Below, piece after piece: positions 24,736 to 39,236 of a stretch of DNA of 64,000 nucleotides. This stretch comes from Polytrichum commune. Taxonomy: Eukaryota > Streptophyta > Polytrichopsida > Polytrichales > Polytrichaceae. Numbering within the stretch: position 1 is the stretch's first letter; each line of letters opens with the position of its first letter. The DNA lies in NCBI GenBank assembly GCA_950295325.1, contig OX485803.1, positions 35,539,554 through 35,603,553 of the forward strand, written 5' to 3'. A program made the position numbers and the translations under genes. The notes under the pieces are model-generated. The model was not told the origin of the DNA. It did no database searches and saw only the letters and a list, made by a program, of their open reading frames with translations.

Positions 24736-27734
24736 TATGCCAAAACTACTTTGTTCAAGTCAAGGGCAAACCAACTAACACTAATATAACTTTTGCCTTT
24801 GGTATATAGATCCCTCGGCAAAGGGAGATAATTATTAAAACATGGACACAAGAAGGGTGTTGCTAACTTGGGGGGCGCGTGGGGGGGGGGGGGGGTTGCA
24901 CTAGCAAAAAATGTTGAAATTACGTGCAATAGAATATAGGGTCTCATATATTGATTATGAGTAAAATTTGTAAAATTTGTAAAATAATTACATATAATAT
25001 AAGGTGCTCTAAGTGTGTAAAACATGATTATATGTAACTTATCATTTGACATAATATCGTAAAACTACTTAAGTGGTACTTGTATAATACCATGCACATA
25101 AAGGGGCATGAAATCCATATACCTTGCACTTCAATTATGAAGAATGCATAAATAATTGTGTATTCTTTGCAAAGAATCAAGGATGCATGAAATCACTTGT
25201 GAAATGTCTCCTAAGATTTCAAGAGGGTTGGAGCGTGAGAAAGCTAGGAACTCTATGAGGAGTAGGGTTAGGGTTAGGGCATCGCACTGGACTCATCACT
25301 TGCCTCTATTGTCCTCTTCTCTATTATGTTTTATCATGTATTTGGTAAAGTTCATTTGTCATTGATCTAGTTAATCACCGACATGGCTCTATTATGTAAA
25401 TCTCTTATGTTTGCAATCGGGTAGTGTCAGGATCACAATATTATGAGTGAGTTTCTCTAGTTCTCTCTAGATACATGGTCTTGAACTCTAATGAGAAAAA
25501 ATGAGAGTTGAAGATGTGTGGGAAGTAGGAGGCTTATGTTCAGGAAAACAAATGGTAAGACATAACCATTATAGACATGACATTACTCAATGACGTCTAG
25601 GATCATGCTATGTTCCAAGAGAATGGATATTAAGATTTCTTGATGGGTACTAAGGTGAGGTCCAAAGTGAGTATAAATGTGTTATTGTAGTTGGTCTTAG
25701 GTAAATCAATCCAAGTTTGGAACGTAACTTATTAGTAGCTGGATTTTGACAAGAGCACGTTGATGTTAGTGTTTGTAATATGAGATTCAAACAAATCGAA
25801 TAATCTTGTGTTTGTTGATTCTTATTTGTATCAGGAAAACAATGGAGCATCCTTAATCTTTGACTGTCCCTGCGCAACACTAGTTAAATCAAATAATAAG
25901 CCTCGTTGGTGGATTTTTGAAATGTTAGCAAACCATTTCATGGTAGAATTCAAACTAAATCAAGGTACACAATGGTGATTAGATTTGGTGTTATATTTGT
26001 GGATTGGAAGCAAGTCATTGTTGAAAACCATAAGAAAGTTCCAAGCATCATCAATTTCCTCGAGAATGGTGCTACAACCTTGGACTTAAAGCTCCAGCAA
26101 GCCGAGTGTTTCCAAGTCTGACCAATTACACGTCGTGATCTTCCAGTTTTTATTGATAGATTGAGGTATATTCCACATATTCCTCTGAATTAATGAGCTT
26201 AGGTGCTCCTATTCTAACCAAACCACTGCTTGTAAACCTTTTCCCTCACCACAAGGACTTCACTTCTTGGAAGCTCCTTACTAGCTATAACCTCTTGTCT
26301 TGCCATAACCTGCTGGCAAGTTGTAACTTCTCGAGCAACCATAATTTCATGCCTCTCTGCAACCTCCTGGCTTGTTTCTATGGCTATGGAGTTCCCGTCT
26401 TCAAACGCACATGTGTCTATAAGTCCTTCAACATTGTTTCGACGTGGTGGAACCAAATTCGGCATGGCAGCTCCCATTTCTTTGATAGTGGGCATTCAAG
26501 ATAAAGGGCTCCTCGAGGAAGAGGCATGTGGTGTGTTGGATTCTTCACACTGATCCTTAAGGTAGAAATACCATAACCCGTGAAAATAAGGTGATTCGCA
26601 TTGAAGATCAGGTCTGACAATCATGAGATAATTTCCCAAGACAGACGAGAAGGATTCATGAAGAATGCAAGTTGTTTCGTATTTTTTTTGTCTTATACAA
26701 AAAATGCTATAATTTTTCAAAGTGGAAAGTTGTCCAAACCCCTACTCGTTCACTAGATTCTCCCTACACCAAACACAGTAATATGCATTTCCATACAAAA
26801 CGTCGCCTAAATCGGTTACCTCATGAGTACATTAACACTTGACTCCCATTGGCTACACTAAGTGTACACGCATTGAAGTTGCCGCCGAGTCATGATTGGT
26901 TTTAGAAATGGCACTTCACCATTATGACGGCAGTCTCGTGCACGGCTAGAGGGTGGTTAACGGGTTATGTTATTTCTACCTTACGTGTAGAGGGTGGGGT
27001 GTTAAGTTGAGATGACATGACATGCGAGGAGAACTCTAGCTGATCGGGGAACTCCTCTAATGACTGCATCTATTTCAATGGAATGTGGAAGGATGGGCCA
27101 AACTAGGACTCTACGTGTGAGGAGGGCGACCACGAGGGCATAACGTGGACCTCACTAGGTGGACCTCATTGGTGGCCCTCGGAAGTGGATGAAGATGTGG
27201 TCTCCACTACAATAGCCTTCATGCGGTGACTCCAACTATGTGTTGTTAGCAAAGGTGTTAGTTGTGCTGCTCGTGGCATCATCTTGTTGACCTGCAACAA
27301 TGCTCTCAACATCGGCAATATGTGGATAGTGGGGAGCAACATGAACACAACCCGCTTCACCTGCATTATTGTTTGAGAGGTTGATGATAATGAAACTCCT
27401 TTGTACCAACCAATCCATGATCATCTCCATTTTTTTATTGACTCACTTAGTAAGTAAGATCTCAACAAACGCATATTTCAAAGGCATTCACCTTGACATC
27501 AATGTGAAATAGTCCACAATTTAGCAAGTGTAGAATCTAACATGTTAAATTACGTGCACAAATACTCTCCCCTTATGTTTGTACGGAAGTATGAGAGTTT
27601 GCTTTTTGTTTACCTCCCAATTAATGCTTGAAAAGGTCCAATGTTTCATTCTCAGTTGCTAAATAGTTAGTTAAAGAACTGAAGAACCTCAGGATGAATC
27701 ATCAATGAATGTTACACTCAATTTGATATATAAT
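24736..27734. other. Intergenic, nothing firmly recognised
   Basis: No supported gene. A plant telomere-like triplet 'agggttagggttaggg' sits at about 25263. The minus-strand frame at 26214-26495 would encode a charged helical peptide with repeated (V/M)AR-type words; it has no recognisable family. Confidence 0.4.
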
Positions 27735-27840
27735 GTCATAATAAGTGTGCAATTATTGCCATGGATGATGGATGATTAATTTATGTACATCCATTGCCCA
27801 AAACACTATTTGTGTTTGTTTGCCACTATTCTCTAGGTTG
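27735..27840 (+). repeat. Dispersed repeat family R2, diverged copy C
   Basis: Shares 'gccatggatgatgga' and a following 'catccattgcccaaaa'-type block with R2 copies A and B, but with more substitutions. Confidence 0.45.
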
Positions 27841-28905
27841 CGTTGTCTCATCCCTAACAACTCCTTTCACAATTTGTTTGAGAATTTGCTTGTAGGGTTT
27901 GCTTGAGAGTTTGCTTGTAGGTTTGAAAAGTATCTACAAAAATGAAAGGTTCTATTGATGACACTTTAGTTTAATGTTATGTGTTCATTCGGAAATGTTA
28001 TTCATTATAGATTTGTGAGCTTCATCTAGATAAACTTCACCTCCTTCTCACCTAAACTAATTGGAGAGTTTTGTGCAAATTTGGTGCAGATTGAGAGCTC
28101 TCTATCAAGAATCCTAATTTTCAAAGGCAAATGTCATACTTGAAAGTTGGGCTAATAGCATTACTCTACCTAATTGAGTGCCATGTGGACCTTGCATTTT
28201 GGATAGAAGGGGAAAACAATAAGCTTACCATCAACTTAATATAAACTCTATCATTCTTTTGTTTGTGTATTTATGGGATCAAGGATATTGAAGAACATCA
28301 GCAGTTTTGAGGTCAACAATGTTGCCATACCTATTGTTGACCCCATTTTTCTCTACCTAGAATGAATCATTCATAAAATTTGCAATTTGAACACTCTCAA
28401 CATTTTTGGTGAAGGGTTAGCTCTTGGACTCTTTCCTATTCGAAAAAGAGTAATGCATGCATGGTTTCTTCTTCAACCCTATAAAGGTCGCATTTTTTTC
28501 AAGAGTAGGTGTCTAAACCACCTCTATCTTCAACAATATTGCCCTTGCCATTTCATGCATCGAATGAGCTTGAGCTCATGTGGCGCTCTTCAAATGCTTT
28601 GAAGTTTCAACATTTCCTTTGTGGGCATTATATCTCCTGAATTTTTCTATGTTGGAGTTGTTGCATGTGACAGTGAGTCAATCTAGAGTATATAGACCCA
28701 TTTCTGATAACCATCCTAACTTAATACATAGAGTCCCTTAAAGTGATGAAGTTCCACACATGTAGCCATCACATTCAATGTGATGGAAAAAGTAAGTTAA
28801 AATGGCAAGGATTTGTCTTCCATGAAGAGGGCACTTCTTGTCCTTAAATTTTTGTTTCCCAGTCATTGGATGTAGGTCGACCTATGTTGGGAGAGAACCT
28901 TGCCT

Positions 28906-29181
28906 TTAAGATTTTACAAAAAATTCTAGAACTTGAAAATAAGACGAGAGTTTCTGCTTTAGCGTTGTGATGTTAATTTTGCTTAAGTTAATGGACATGA
29001 GTTCGTCTAATCTATGCTGGCGGTAGGAGCTAGAAGAAGCTAGGTATTGCCACTTGGGACATTCTTTTAGATTTATCCAACAATGCCTATAGACAGGGCT
29101 CAATCCTTCCACATGCTTTCGAAGTAACTTGAGTGCCTTCAACATTATCTCTGCAGCATTTGTTCCAATATTAAGGGCCAT
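28906..29181 (-). pseudogene. Possible fragment of a NAM-associated / Harbinger-linked transposon protein
   Basis: The 91-codon frame contains YRHCWINLKECPKW, which resembles the HCW...L...PKW core of the plant 'no apical meristem-associated' C-terminal domain found in MYB/SANT-type proteins derived from PIF/Harbinger transposons. After that it runs into a Ser-rich linker and a helical tail. No start context, splice partner or full domain is visible, so if the match is real this is a relic. The similarity is short and judged by eye. Confidence 0.35.
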
Positions 29182-30033
29182 TAGAGTTATCCTTTAATTC
29201 AAAGGAGTTTGGTAGGGAGTTTCTTACAAAACCTTCCATGTTTGGCAAGCTTGAGGTGCATGCGTCGGAGGTCGTGTGGAGATTTGAACCAATAACATTC
29301 TATATCAAGGAATTGAGGGTCAAACTCATTTTGGCAACGCATGGGGGGTCCAATACAGAAACTTTAATTGAGAAAGTCCAACTAGTAATCATTTAAGCCT
29401 TCCATGCACTTTGACATATTACTCAACCCAAGATGCAGCTATTAACAAGAGAATATCTTGAAATTAAAGAAAACATTCAAGAAACAAAAACCTAACCAGA
29501 AAACACAAGCCATAACACAAGTAGAGGACAAACTCGACCACCTAGCAATAGTGGTCTTCATAGTAACTTTTCAATTGAATGATAGATTTTAAACACAGAC
29601 TCTATCAATGACTTACAAAAGTGGGGACCTTAAGTCCACAGTTGCTTTGAGATAATCTAGATGGGAGCACAAATAATATGAGCTCGAAGCTCATGCAGAA
29701 CTGAAACACATCAAGTGAACCTACTAATGCAAGAGGATTAAGGAAAATTGACTCATAATCTCCATGGGATTGGACCCATTACCACTTTGTGGACTACAGA
29801 AAGATTAGATGAGGTGGAACCACGGGCTGTGGACTTGTGACATATAAACTCTCGAGGAGTTCAACCCTAATTGTTTCATTATAAATTGCTTCTAAGAACC
29901 TAATACTCATTATTAACCAACGGTTTCAAAATAATGTAATTTTGAAGGGAACTTTCTCACTTGCTTACTAACTAGTTGACCGCAATACAACGCCCCCAAA
30001 CAAACTCTATCTCAGGAGAGTACGTTTCCGATG
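29182..30033. other. Intergenic / importin 3' flank
   Basis: No gene recognised. The last bases before 30034 are probably the 3' UTR of the minus-strand importin gene. Confidence 0.4.
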
Positions 30034-33000
30034 TTATTGATGCACAGCAGCCACACCACCAGCTGCAGCTTTCTCCATGGCCTCTTTCTCGATCTCCTTT
30101 CGCCTCTCTTCAGCATGTTGGGCTAAGCCATGAGCAAGAGCTTGATGTTCAAAGTCCAAAGAGCCAGATAGTGCATGAAATCTTGTTGGGTCTGACAAAG
30201 AGATAGCTGTTTCGTATCAAACAGAATGAGAGGTCAGCAAGAATCTTAGCATCATAAAGGGCAGCATGAAAGCTGAAAAACCTAAATTATCTTCAAGGTC
30301 TGCCTCCATGCAGAAAACCAAGGTTTCCTATTTAAAGACAGAAAGTATCCTAGTTCAAGTGAGTTCAGACCTTTCATAACATCAGAGAAGAAGATGAATG
30401 GATCAATGTTATCAATAGGAGCTTGGAACTCTTCATCGTCGGTGAAGTCCTCATAGTCAGAATCGGAGTCTTCAGCATGTGAAGAAAACACCTTTGCCTG
30501 CACATTCGCAGTGAAATTAGAACAAAGCAGAATCTAAACTATTCACATCATAGAAGGAAGCTCAAACAAAGCAAATCACAGCAACCTAAGAAAGTACTGT
30601 ACCTGAGCAGCCAATTTTTGCAACTTCTGTGTATCTGCTTCATCATCACCTTCATCGTCGTCATCAAGTTCCTTGTCCCAGTCCCCATCATCATTTCTCC
30701 AAGAATCCAACTCTTCATCATCATCCTCTATTTCCTCAACCTTTGCTGCCTCTGGAATGTCAGCACATTAAGAAAAAGACAAATTCAGCTTTTCAGCACA
30801 TGCTTGAAATATTGTGGGAAGGGGGAAACACTCAAAACTTGACAAATAATAGGTGCCACATTTACACCAGTATTACTCATCGACTATATATACTATGATA
30901 TTGAACCATGAGAGATTATCAGATGGAAACTGAAGTGGTGAGCAAGATGTGCATGTTATCCAGGAAAAACAAACCTGCACGCTGATCTTTATATGCTTTT
31001 AGAAGCTTGAGAAGGGCCCGGAACACCTGGTCTAAACCTGCTTGTAATTCAGGTGGCATGGCTGCTGTTGGCACTGTCAATAAGGATGCCAAACCTAATA
31101 TACACACCTTCTTGTCATGCTCCCTGTAACCAAAAAAAATTTGATCAGTTTCCTAAAAGGGGATTGCTAATAAGTGCCACCTCAAACCCATCCATTAATA
31201 AGAACTCGTCCCAAAGGCCTGTATACATAAAAATTCAAAATCTTTGACACATGAATCTGGAGGCAAATGAGGTCAACAACTATGCCGGACTTCATCGCTG
31301 GATAAAACGTACCTGACAAAGTGTACTGGTTTGCCGGTTTTCTTCACTTCGTACAGCATCTGGAACCATGCTTGGAATATCTCACCAGTGACACCTAACT
31401 GCTGCAAGATGGTCAAGCAGTGGCCTGCATTGTAGTAAAGTCCATTTGCAACCTGCAAATCACAGATATCACAAATAAGATATCAGATATAAGCAATGAA
31501 TCTTCTAGCAGGCATAGAATCTTGTAAAGTTACTGTGTTAAGTCACCTGCACACATATGTCCTTAATTTATTTTGTGTATTGTGCACTGGAGCTATTTTG
31601 GTCCGAACTTTTTAAATGGTGCATTTTGAATGGCTTTAAATTCTGATTCTGCCTGTTCTATCAATAGAATTCCTATAATATATCAAAATACATCCAGAAT
31701 ATATCTAATTGGCTTTTCATGAAGCTGTCTTGGTGCTCTTGACAAAGTATAAAATTCTTAACAACCAATGAAAGACAAAGCCATCCAACTTGTCAGAGAG
31801 TTGTACCACTTCCATAAGCAAGTCCTTCAAATAGTTCTTCTGCGTTCGTCTAAGTCTTTCCACACTGATTCGGAGATAAGGTTCCAACCATTGATCCACT
31901 CTCCCTCGGCAATTCTGCAAAACGGCTTCAATCAATTTTGGCGCAGACTCGATGTCGCTATCCTCAAGTTTCTCATCTGCCAGCACCTGAGATCCACTTC
32001 ATTCTGTAAGAATATGATTATTCACAAATCAACTCAAACTAGATCTAGGTGAAAAATTTGCAAAAGGTAATAAAAGGTATGGTACGAGTCTCACAGTGGA
32101 CAGCATCTTGAACAGACTTTGTTGATAATCTGGCTCTTTACAGGTCAAAAAGTGTTCAGTGCTTCGTGAAACATAGTTGTCCAGGGGCACCAAAATGTCT
32201 GCAAAATAATCCAACAGAATCAGATGGAGATAAAAAACCCCTCATTCCAACTTTGACAGTGCATACTGACATTCAAATATACAATATTTCCCATTGTAAC
32301 TCATTTATATTATACAGCAACTTTGACTAGGGGAAAATGGAATTCTAAAGCAAATATGTTTGTCCTCCAAAAAACAGTAATCAACACTCACTCTCAAAAT
32401 AATCGATTGCCCATTCCTGGACTGCATCAACCATGAGTGGCCAAAGGCTCCACATGTTGAGAGAGATTACAGGAGAGAAATATGTCATATACGAGACAAT
32501 CTCGAGCACCTCCTCAAACACATCTGGAAAGACATTAAAAATCCTGTCAGTTTGGTGAGCAGCTGCTCGTTGCTGTGTAGTTCACAACCTCATCAAAATA
32601 ACCTAGTCAGAATCACTGTCTCTTTTAAATCATCCCTAACCAGAATTTCAGCCTTTTGTGCACCTCAGTACAAAAACGTCACGTGCAAATTATACGCAAA
32701 AGAGATCCAGTTAACTGAGCACTGAGAAAACTCAGAAAGCCAACCTTGCCCATCTGTGGTCAACATCCTCTGCATGATAGGTAGAAGTGTTGGCTCCATC
32801 AAAGGGAACAAATCAGGCAATCGGCTGACAGACTCCAAAATAGTGCCAATGGCACGTAGGCAACCAACTGCTGCCAAAGCCCCTGAATCATCCTCATCAT
32901 CAACTGTCTCTGATGACTCCAAACACTTCCAAAATGCAGCTGCCTGCAACAGCAAACAACCATGAATTTAGTAAAATAGAAGACCAGTATAAACAAAGGT

Positions 33001-36000
33001 GGTCAAAGCTGACAGCACAATGGGTATTATGCCCAAAAGAGACTGGCCACAAATTATCAAATCGCATTAGAGACACCACAGCATTAAACAACACACCAGG
33101 TGTAAAACATACCAGGTTCTGGCATAGACCAAGTGCATAGGGAGCCATTTCCTCCCCAAATTTATCCACAATTGTCTCCAATGTAAACACCAAGTCTTCA
33201 TTCTCCACTTCATTCATCAACTTGAAGAACTCTGTAATTTTGAATCAGACAAGACAAAACTATCAGTTTGGATACTAACGAACAGGTAATGACCTGCTTA
33301 GAAAGCCTTTTAAATCCCTCATTTTAAAGGTAGAGGTATATAAGTGAACAATAAAATCAAACTGACAATAGCATACCATCCAGTAGTTGAGGTAAAATTG
33401 GTCGAATTTCACTTAGATCTGGAGACACCAGAAAGAAAGAATGTTAGACAACCATTGCAAATATGGTGACTGATCAGAGATGCGTTCACATTTGAATTCG
33501 GACATAGTAGAGTATCATATTCAGATGCAAGTATCATTACAAAGCATTGAATATGGAATAACAGTGGAATCAAGATGGAACACCGTTTCTAGGAAAAAGA
33601 GTAACAGTACCTTTACAGGCTTCTACAAAAGTGCGGAGGGCAACCACAGAATCAACACGAACTGGAAGCTCAGAGTCCGTCAGGGCTGCTACAACACAAT
33701 GCAGAGCAGTTGTGAAGTGGCGCTGGTCTGAAAACACAATGTCCGCATACTGACCTGCAACCCATGCAGCCTGCAAATTCAAAATAAGTGAGAACATCTG
33801 CAACATTGGCTTTAGAAATCTGTGGCTTGATGTGAGTCGTAATGTATCGAATCATCCCTTAACTTCAGTCTCTACCAAATATCTTAGTCACCAACACCTA
33901 GAATCTGCAAGGTGTGAGCACTAGAGGAATCTTAATTAGTATCACACATTTAATAGTACACAAACAATATTACATATTTAATGGAACTCACAAACTCACA
34001 GGATACACAAGCACAAAATAACAGCATACCTTGGCTCTCAGATGACCAGCAGGGCTAGTGAACTCAGGATAAACATGGGTTACTAACATATGTTCCAGTT
34101 GGGATTTGTAAGGTTCAGTCTGCTTCAACTTGTCATTCAAAGCTCCAACAGCCAGCAAGCCTCCATCCTTTTGTCGATAAGGTTTTTGATCCAATGGTGC
34201 TTCATCATACCTATGAACAGGAATGTAAATAACTGATGCTAAGCATATCATGATTTTACCAGTATCAATCCTTAGCAAAGACTCCTTATCCCTTGATGCA
34301 AAGTTGGGTGATGCAACAGTATAGTAGTGCAGTCAACCAGTAACTTCAACAAACAGTGAATCTCTCTCTATCTTGATGACATACAAAATGCAAAGCTGCC
34401 TATTTCTAACTAATCTTGAGCTAAATTACAATAAATGCTTCTAAACCCCTTTGTGGTCCTGCTGCAATGATAAAGAATTAGGAACCTAAAACTGCAATCA
34501 ATAATCTGACAAATGAGTAGTTGCTATATCATTTCAACAATAACAATAAACGGAAGTAACCCTAAACCAGAAACTGATAGAGCAAGCTCTGTATCTGCAT
34601 ATCATCCATTCTGTGCAGACATATGATCCAACTCCCAGACATGAGATTCAAGTATTGGTACCTTCGAAAAACTTCTACTATGAAGCCTAAGAACTTCTGC
34701 AAGTTCTCTTTCCCTCGTTTTCTGACAAGCTCAGATATGAAGTTGATAGCTGCTGTACGAGGGCTGTACATATCCTCAATAATGTCTGCATAGAGAGAAG
34801 GTTAGCAGGAAATGAACTGGAAAACCATCACAAACATCACACAATTGGTCATTTTGACATACTACCAAGCACATTCAGCAAACTACATTAAGAGTACCTG
34901 TCATAGTCTTGAAGTGAAAAAACACTGGTTAAACTACATACCATATCCTTTACGGACATATTCATGAGGGTCCTCTCGCCATAGTTGGTCATCGGCATCA
35001 TTGAAACACATTAATGGAAATATGATCTCAAACAACACCACATCTAACTGAGGCTTCAAGAGCTGGTACGTCACAGACTTGGAGACACTGCAAACAAAAT
35101 GTCTCCATAAGCACGACACCTTGAATTCCAAAAAAATCCCTTTCTTCCACAAGAACGCCCATTTATACAGTTCTTGCATGCCAACTCAGGAATCATAAGC
35201 CAGTGACAGACACTGGAGGATATAACTGGTTAATCACTAACAAAGATTGATATCCAGGGGAAAGGCACAACTCCTATTCACTTTGCTGGTCAATCCTACT
35301 ATTGACTTCAAACAGCATGGTGCTGTATTGATAACTTTGCAAAAGAGTCCAAATCGTGTATATTGAGACAAGAATCAGTATATTCAGAAACAAATTCCAT
35401 CACTCACAGCATTTAGGTTGTTGTTAATTTAGACCTTAAGAAGGAACATTTAGCAAAAACATACAGCCAGAATGATTGTGCAATGTGGAATACCTGGTGC
35501 TGAGATATTGCAGGGCCAGATTTATGACCCGATCAGGCAAGTATCCATTTTCACGCACCACACTCAAAAGTTTCATGTACAATTCCAAGAACTTCCCAGA
35601 AAACTGCTTCTGAAACATCTGAGCAAAAGCCTTGTTCTCTGGTTTTGACATCCTTGGATCTCCAAACCTATGACAATATCAAAACAATCAAATAATGATG
35701 AGGAAAGATATGCCTGGATATTCAGTGATACTAGACTATTTCACAATTTCTCCACTATAATTTACAACTGGTTTGCACAGCAAATCATTGAGACTTCAAA
35801 CCTGCAAAAGACATTTATGGGCTCAATAAGAGTCGGAGATTGAACCTGTTGTAAAGCCGATTCATAATGTGAAGAGTCCACTTTTTAACCTTCCACCAAC
35901 CCCAGACTTTCCGCAACTCTGGATCAGTTGGCTGGCCCTCTGCTGGTACAGGCCTCTCAAGTAGGTTATGGAAACTGGCCATCCATGCAGTGAAGGTGTT

Positions 36001-39000
36001 GACATCGTGAAGAACCTTAGGAATCTCCAGCTTTAATTTTTAATAAGGTCACATGAAACAAACAGTCATGAATTAAATACTGTCTCCAATTTGCATAGGG
36101 TGAAGGGTATAAAGCATCCACATGAATAATCTCAAAAGCAGGCAACTTAGTGTGTGTAAATTGGCAAGACCTTACAGTTCTCTAATTTTAGCTTTTACAG
36201 AGAAGTGAAGAAAGAAGGTAAGGATTGTCAAGAATTCACCAAGCAATCACTCACTGAAGATTGTTCAAAATTTGCAATGTAAATGGGAAAGTGTACATAC
36301 ATAGGCTGATGACCAGAAAATCTTCAAGATGAGCTTTATCAAGTCAGCAATTTCAATGGCAGGATTTGGAAGAGCTAGGAGGTAGTTCAATATTTCCAGC
36401 AAAACTGGAAATGTAGTATTAATGATGTGGTACACTGGCATTCGCTCTTCCTCATCCTTGAACCTGAAACCCCGCACATCCTAGGCATGAGTTATTGTCT
36501 AGGAGAATAACCAGAGGCTAATCAAGTGTAACTGCTGTTAACATTAGTTTTCTGCAATATATATAAAGTTCACATATTCTGCATATTTTGCAGGGAATTT
36601 AGTGATTCCATACAGGCAAAGTACATCTCGAAGGTTTTTTTCAACTGTCTATCCATTTCTCTGATCCTATTTAAATCCATTCATTGATGAAATTGCTAGG
36701 TGTGTTATTGTTGTTTATATATATATATATATATATATACATATGTATGTTTCACCTGCTTTGGAGGTCTTCAACTCCCAGACCAACTTGGAGGCTCGTT
36801 ATTCACAAGAACCCACTCACCTATCAATTTATAACCACCTAAACAATATGGTCACTGAAGACTTACTTAATTCGCCATTTATAGACAGGCCGACAGAGTA
36901 GGATCAGGATAAGGTCATTTTGGAGGAGAATCAGTAATAATATTGTTTTGATACACACCCACGTCATATGTCCTCAAGTAGCTTATTTATATAATACAAG
37001 CCACTACCCAACGTCCATGTATTTTTCACGTGAAAGATGTTCAACATTGGCAGATAAGCTATAATCTCTACGAGGAGCAAGAATGGTTAAGTGTCCACAA
37101 TAGGCATCAAATTCTTACTTCTATCTCCTAATCCCAACGTAAAACTTAGATTCTTCAGCCATCCGAGATAGACTCTGCAGACACTTCACCCATCCAAGAT
37201 AGACATATGACAGACACTTACTCATATTTGCGGGTCAAAATGCGCAAAGCATAGAGAGCACCAAAAACTCTTTGCTGCTCAGAGGACTTCAAATTGGCAA
37301 AAATTGATGGAAGAAGAGCTGGCCACTGTTCAGGATAATCCGCATGGATTACTGTCTTCAAGCATTCACCAAGTTGAACCCTATGACGAGTTACACACAT
37401 AAGTATTACATGAAACATGGTATTGAAACAGTGGCCAACTTATACAGAGTTCGACATAAAACCAAGAAAAAGCAAACGATCAGTGATGTGAATAACTTAG
37501 AAAAGAACAAACATCCAACAATGGCCAAACCTCAAAGTATGCCTCAGTAAGTCTGATATTTGCATATGTTACCTAAATTGGACATATGTATATTGAGCTT
37601 CCCACAATGCTCAAAACTCCAATCAACAATGAAAGCATCACTTACTGAGTTCATTAGGTCCTGGAGGACTAACACGACGAACAGCTAGTCACTGTAAGGA
37701 GATCTACCTTATTATGGGAGGAGCGTGCACAATGGCTTCCATGAGATTCTCCCTCACGGTCACTTTATCAGTGTCCGAAATCTTTGGTTGATCAACCACT
37801 GCAGAACATTGCAGAAGTGAGGCCCCCTCCATATAATCAATGCTGACTACAAATGACTACATAACCAGTGTAGTTATACTGACAATTTGGAACCCAGTTT
37901 AGTGCCTTGAGCAAGCCATCAAAATGAAGAGAACCTACTGAGGACATAACTCTTATTCAAAAATCAACTCTTAGAGTGCATTTTATGTGTAAGGTCTAAT
38001 GAGAGATACACCGTGCTCAAAGATGTCATAAGTTAAAATCCCAAGCTTTTAGTCCGACGTCTGCTTTAATTGAATGTTACTTCTTTAAGAACATAAAATG
38101 ATAGTAAGGCAGTCTGCAGACTTGATAGATAGAATACCCGGATCCCGTGGCAGCCAGTCCCTGGCAGTGACATTCTTGAAATAGATACTGGCCACTTGTC
38201 GAATAGGCAAATCCACATTTTGTGTCACAATGATTTGTAGTAGACCCACAAGATGGCCCCTGACATGTTGATACTGTAGACAAACATAAGAAACTCATCA
38301 CTCTCGACTCGCCAAGAGTACAGAACTTTCTATTGAAATCTTATCAAATAAAATTCAGCTGACAGCTTCAACTGTAATGTAGTTCCTGGACTTCCAGAAT
38401 CCCTTAAGGAATCGAATCACCAGGAAGTGCAAAAAACTTACAAGCACAGTCCTGTTCGCTTAAAAGAAACATCAAATAAAATTAATGGACAAGCCCACAT
38501 ACGATCATGACCCATTTACCACAAGATATCAAGGTGGTTAGGTCTAGCGCTGGCATGCTAGCCTATTACCAACCACAAAAATATTACTGAGCAAAAAGCT
38601 TCATGATACCATGAAGCCTATCAGCCCAGTGCCAACTTGTTGAATTCCCCAAGCAGTGTAATCACTCGCAGAAGGTAGACATCTCATTCCTTTATGTATT
38701 AGAGAAAACCATCGTTTGCGGTTGTCCAGGACAATCGAGAGTACACAGTCATTATGGACGACTATTAAAAACCCGAGAGCAATAATCAGGTCGATAGCAC
38801 GGAAATAATATCCATCAATCCTCCATATTTTATTGAACGCCTTATCCAGTCCTGGATGCCTTGATTGCAAAGATCTATTAAACTCACCAATATATACATA
38901 TACTATGGGGTCTTTCAGAGGTGAAGTTTAACGTAACCCTAAATTACTAAAAGGGGAGTCTTGATAATGTGCGGTAGGTGACGTTCTTTTACATCTACTT

Positions 39001-39236
39001 CGTGCGCATTCGAACAAGAATTTGGTCGCATAAACTGCAACTTAGTTACTACCAGACACAGAAATATGAATATAGGCACATGCCTGCGAAGCTATGCTAC
39101 AATTTTGGGAAAAACGGCCAGAGAAGCATGTTGAAGGAAACTATACCTGGTTAAGCCGCTCCTCCCCGGCTTTACGCTCCTCAGGGTTAGTGCTGAGAGC
39201 AGACTGTAATACGGACGCTAACGTCGCCAAATCCAT
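30034..39236 (-). CDS. SAD2: Importin-beta family nuclear transport receptor (SAD2 / importin-7/8-like), 22 exons
   Basis: Minus-strand exons: 39236-39147, 38273-38138, 37798-37708, 37380-37222, 36463-36301, 36030-35846, 35667-35494, 35087-34942, 34785-34662, 34210-34030, 33770-33611, 33418-33377, 33231-33113, 32943-32745, 32523-32392, 32198-32095, 31986-31807, 31452-31313, 31123-30975, 30751-30603, 30497-30371, 30191-30034. Together they make 3108 nt, or 1035 residues, against about 1040 in Arabidopsis SAD2, ending in TAA. The N-terminus carries the importin-beta N-terminal (Ran-binding) domain, with the YPEQWP and [14 protein letters not shown] blocks further on; HEAT repeats fill the rest. 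Exons 20-21 (about residues 892-983) are the Asp/Glu-rich tract seen in importin-7/8 proteins. SAD2 imports transcription factors and AGO/miRNA-linked cargo in Arabidopsis; the cargo here is unknown. All junctions are GT-AG and in phase, so the gene looks intact. Intron 4 holds an AT dinucleotide repeat near 36717-36739. Confidence 0.97.

Noticed and set aside
26193-26504. Overlapping frames on both strands near 26.2-26.5 kb
   Set aside because: They show repetitive word use without a family match, and neither strand is favoured.
38534-38574. tRNA- or SINE-like segment in importin intron 1 ('ggttaggtctagcgctggcatgc')
   Set aside because: It resembles an A-box only loosely; no B-box or acceptor stem pairing was found.
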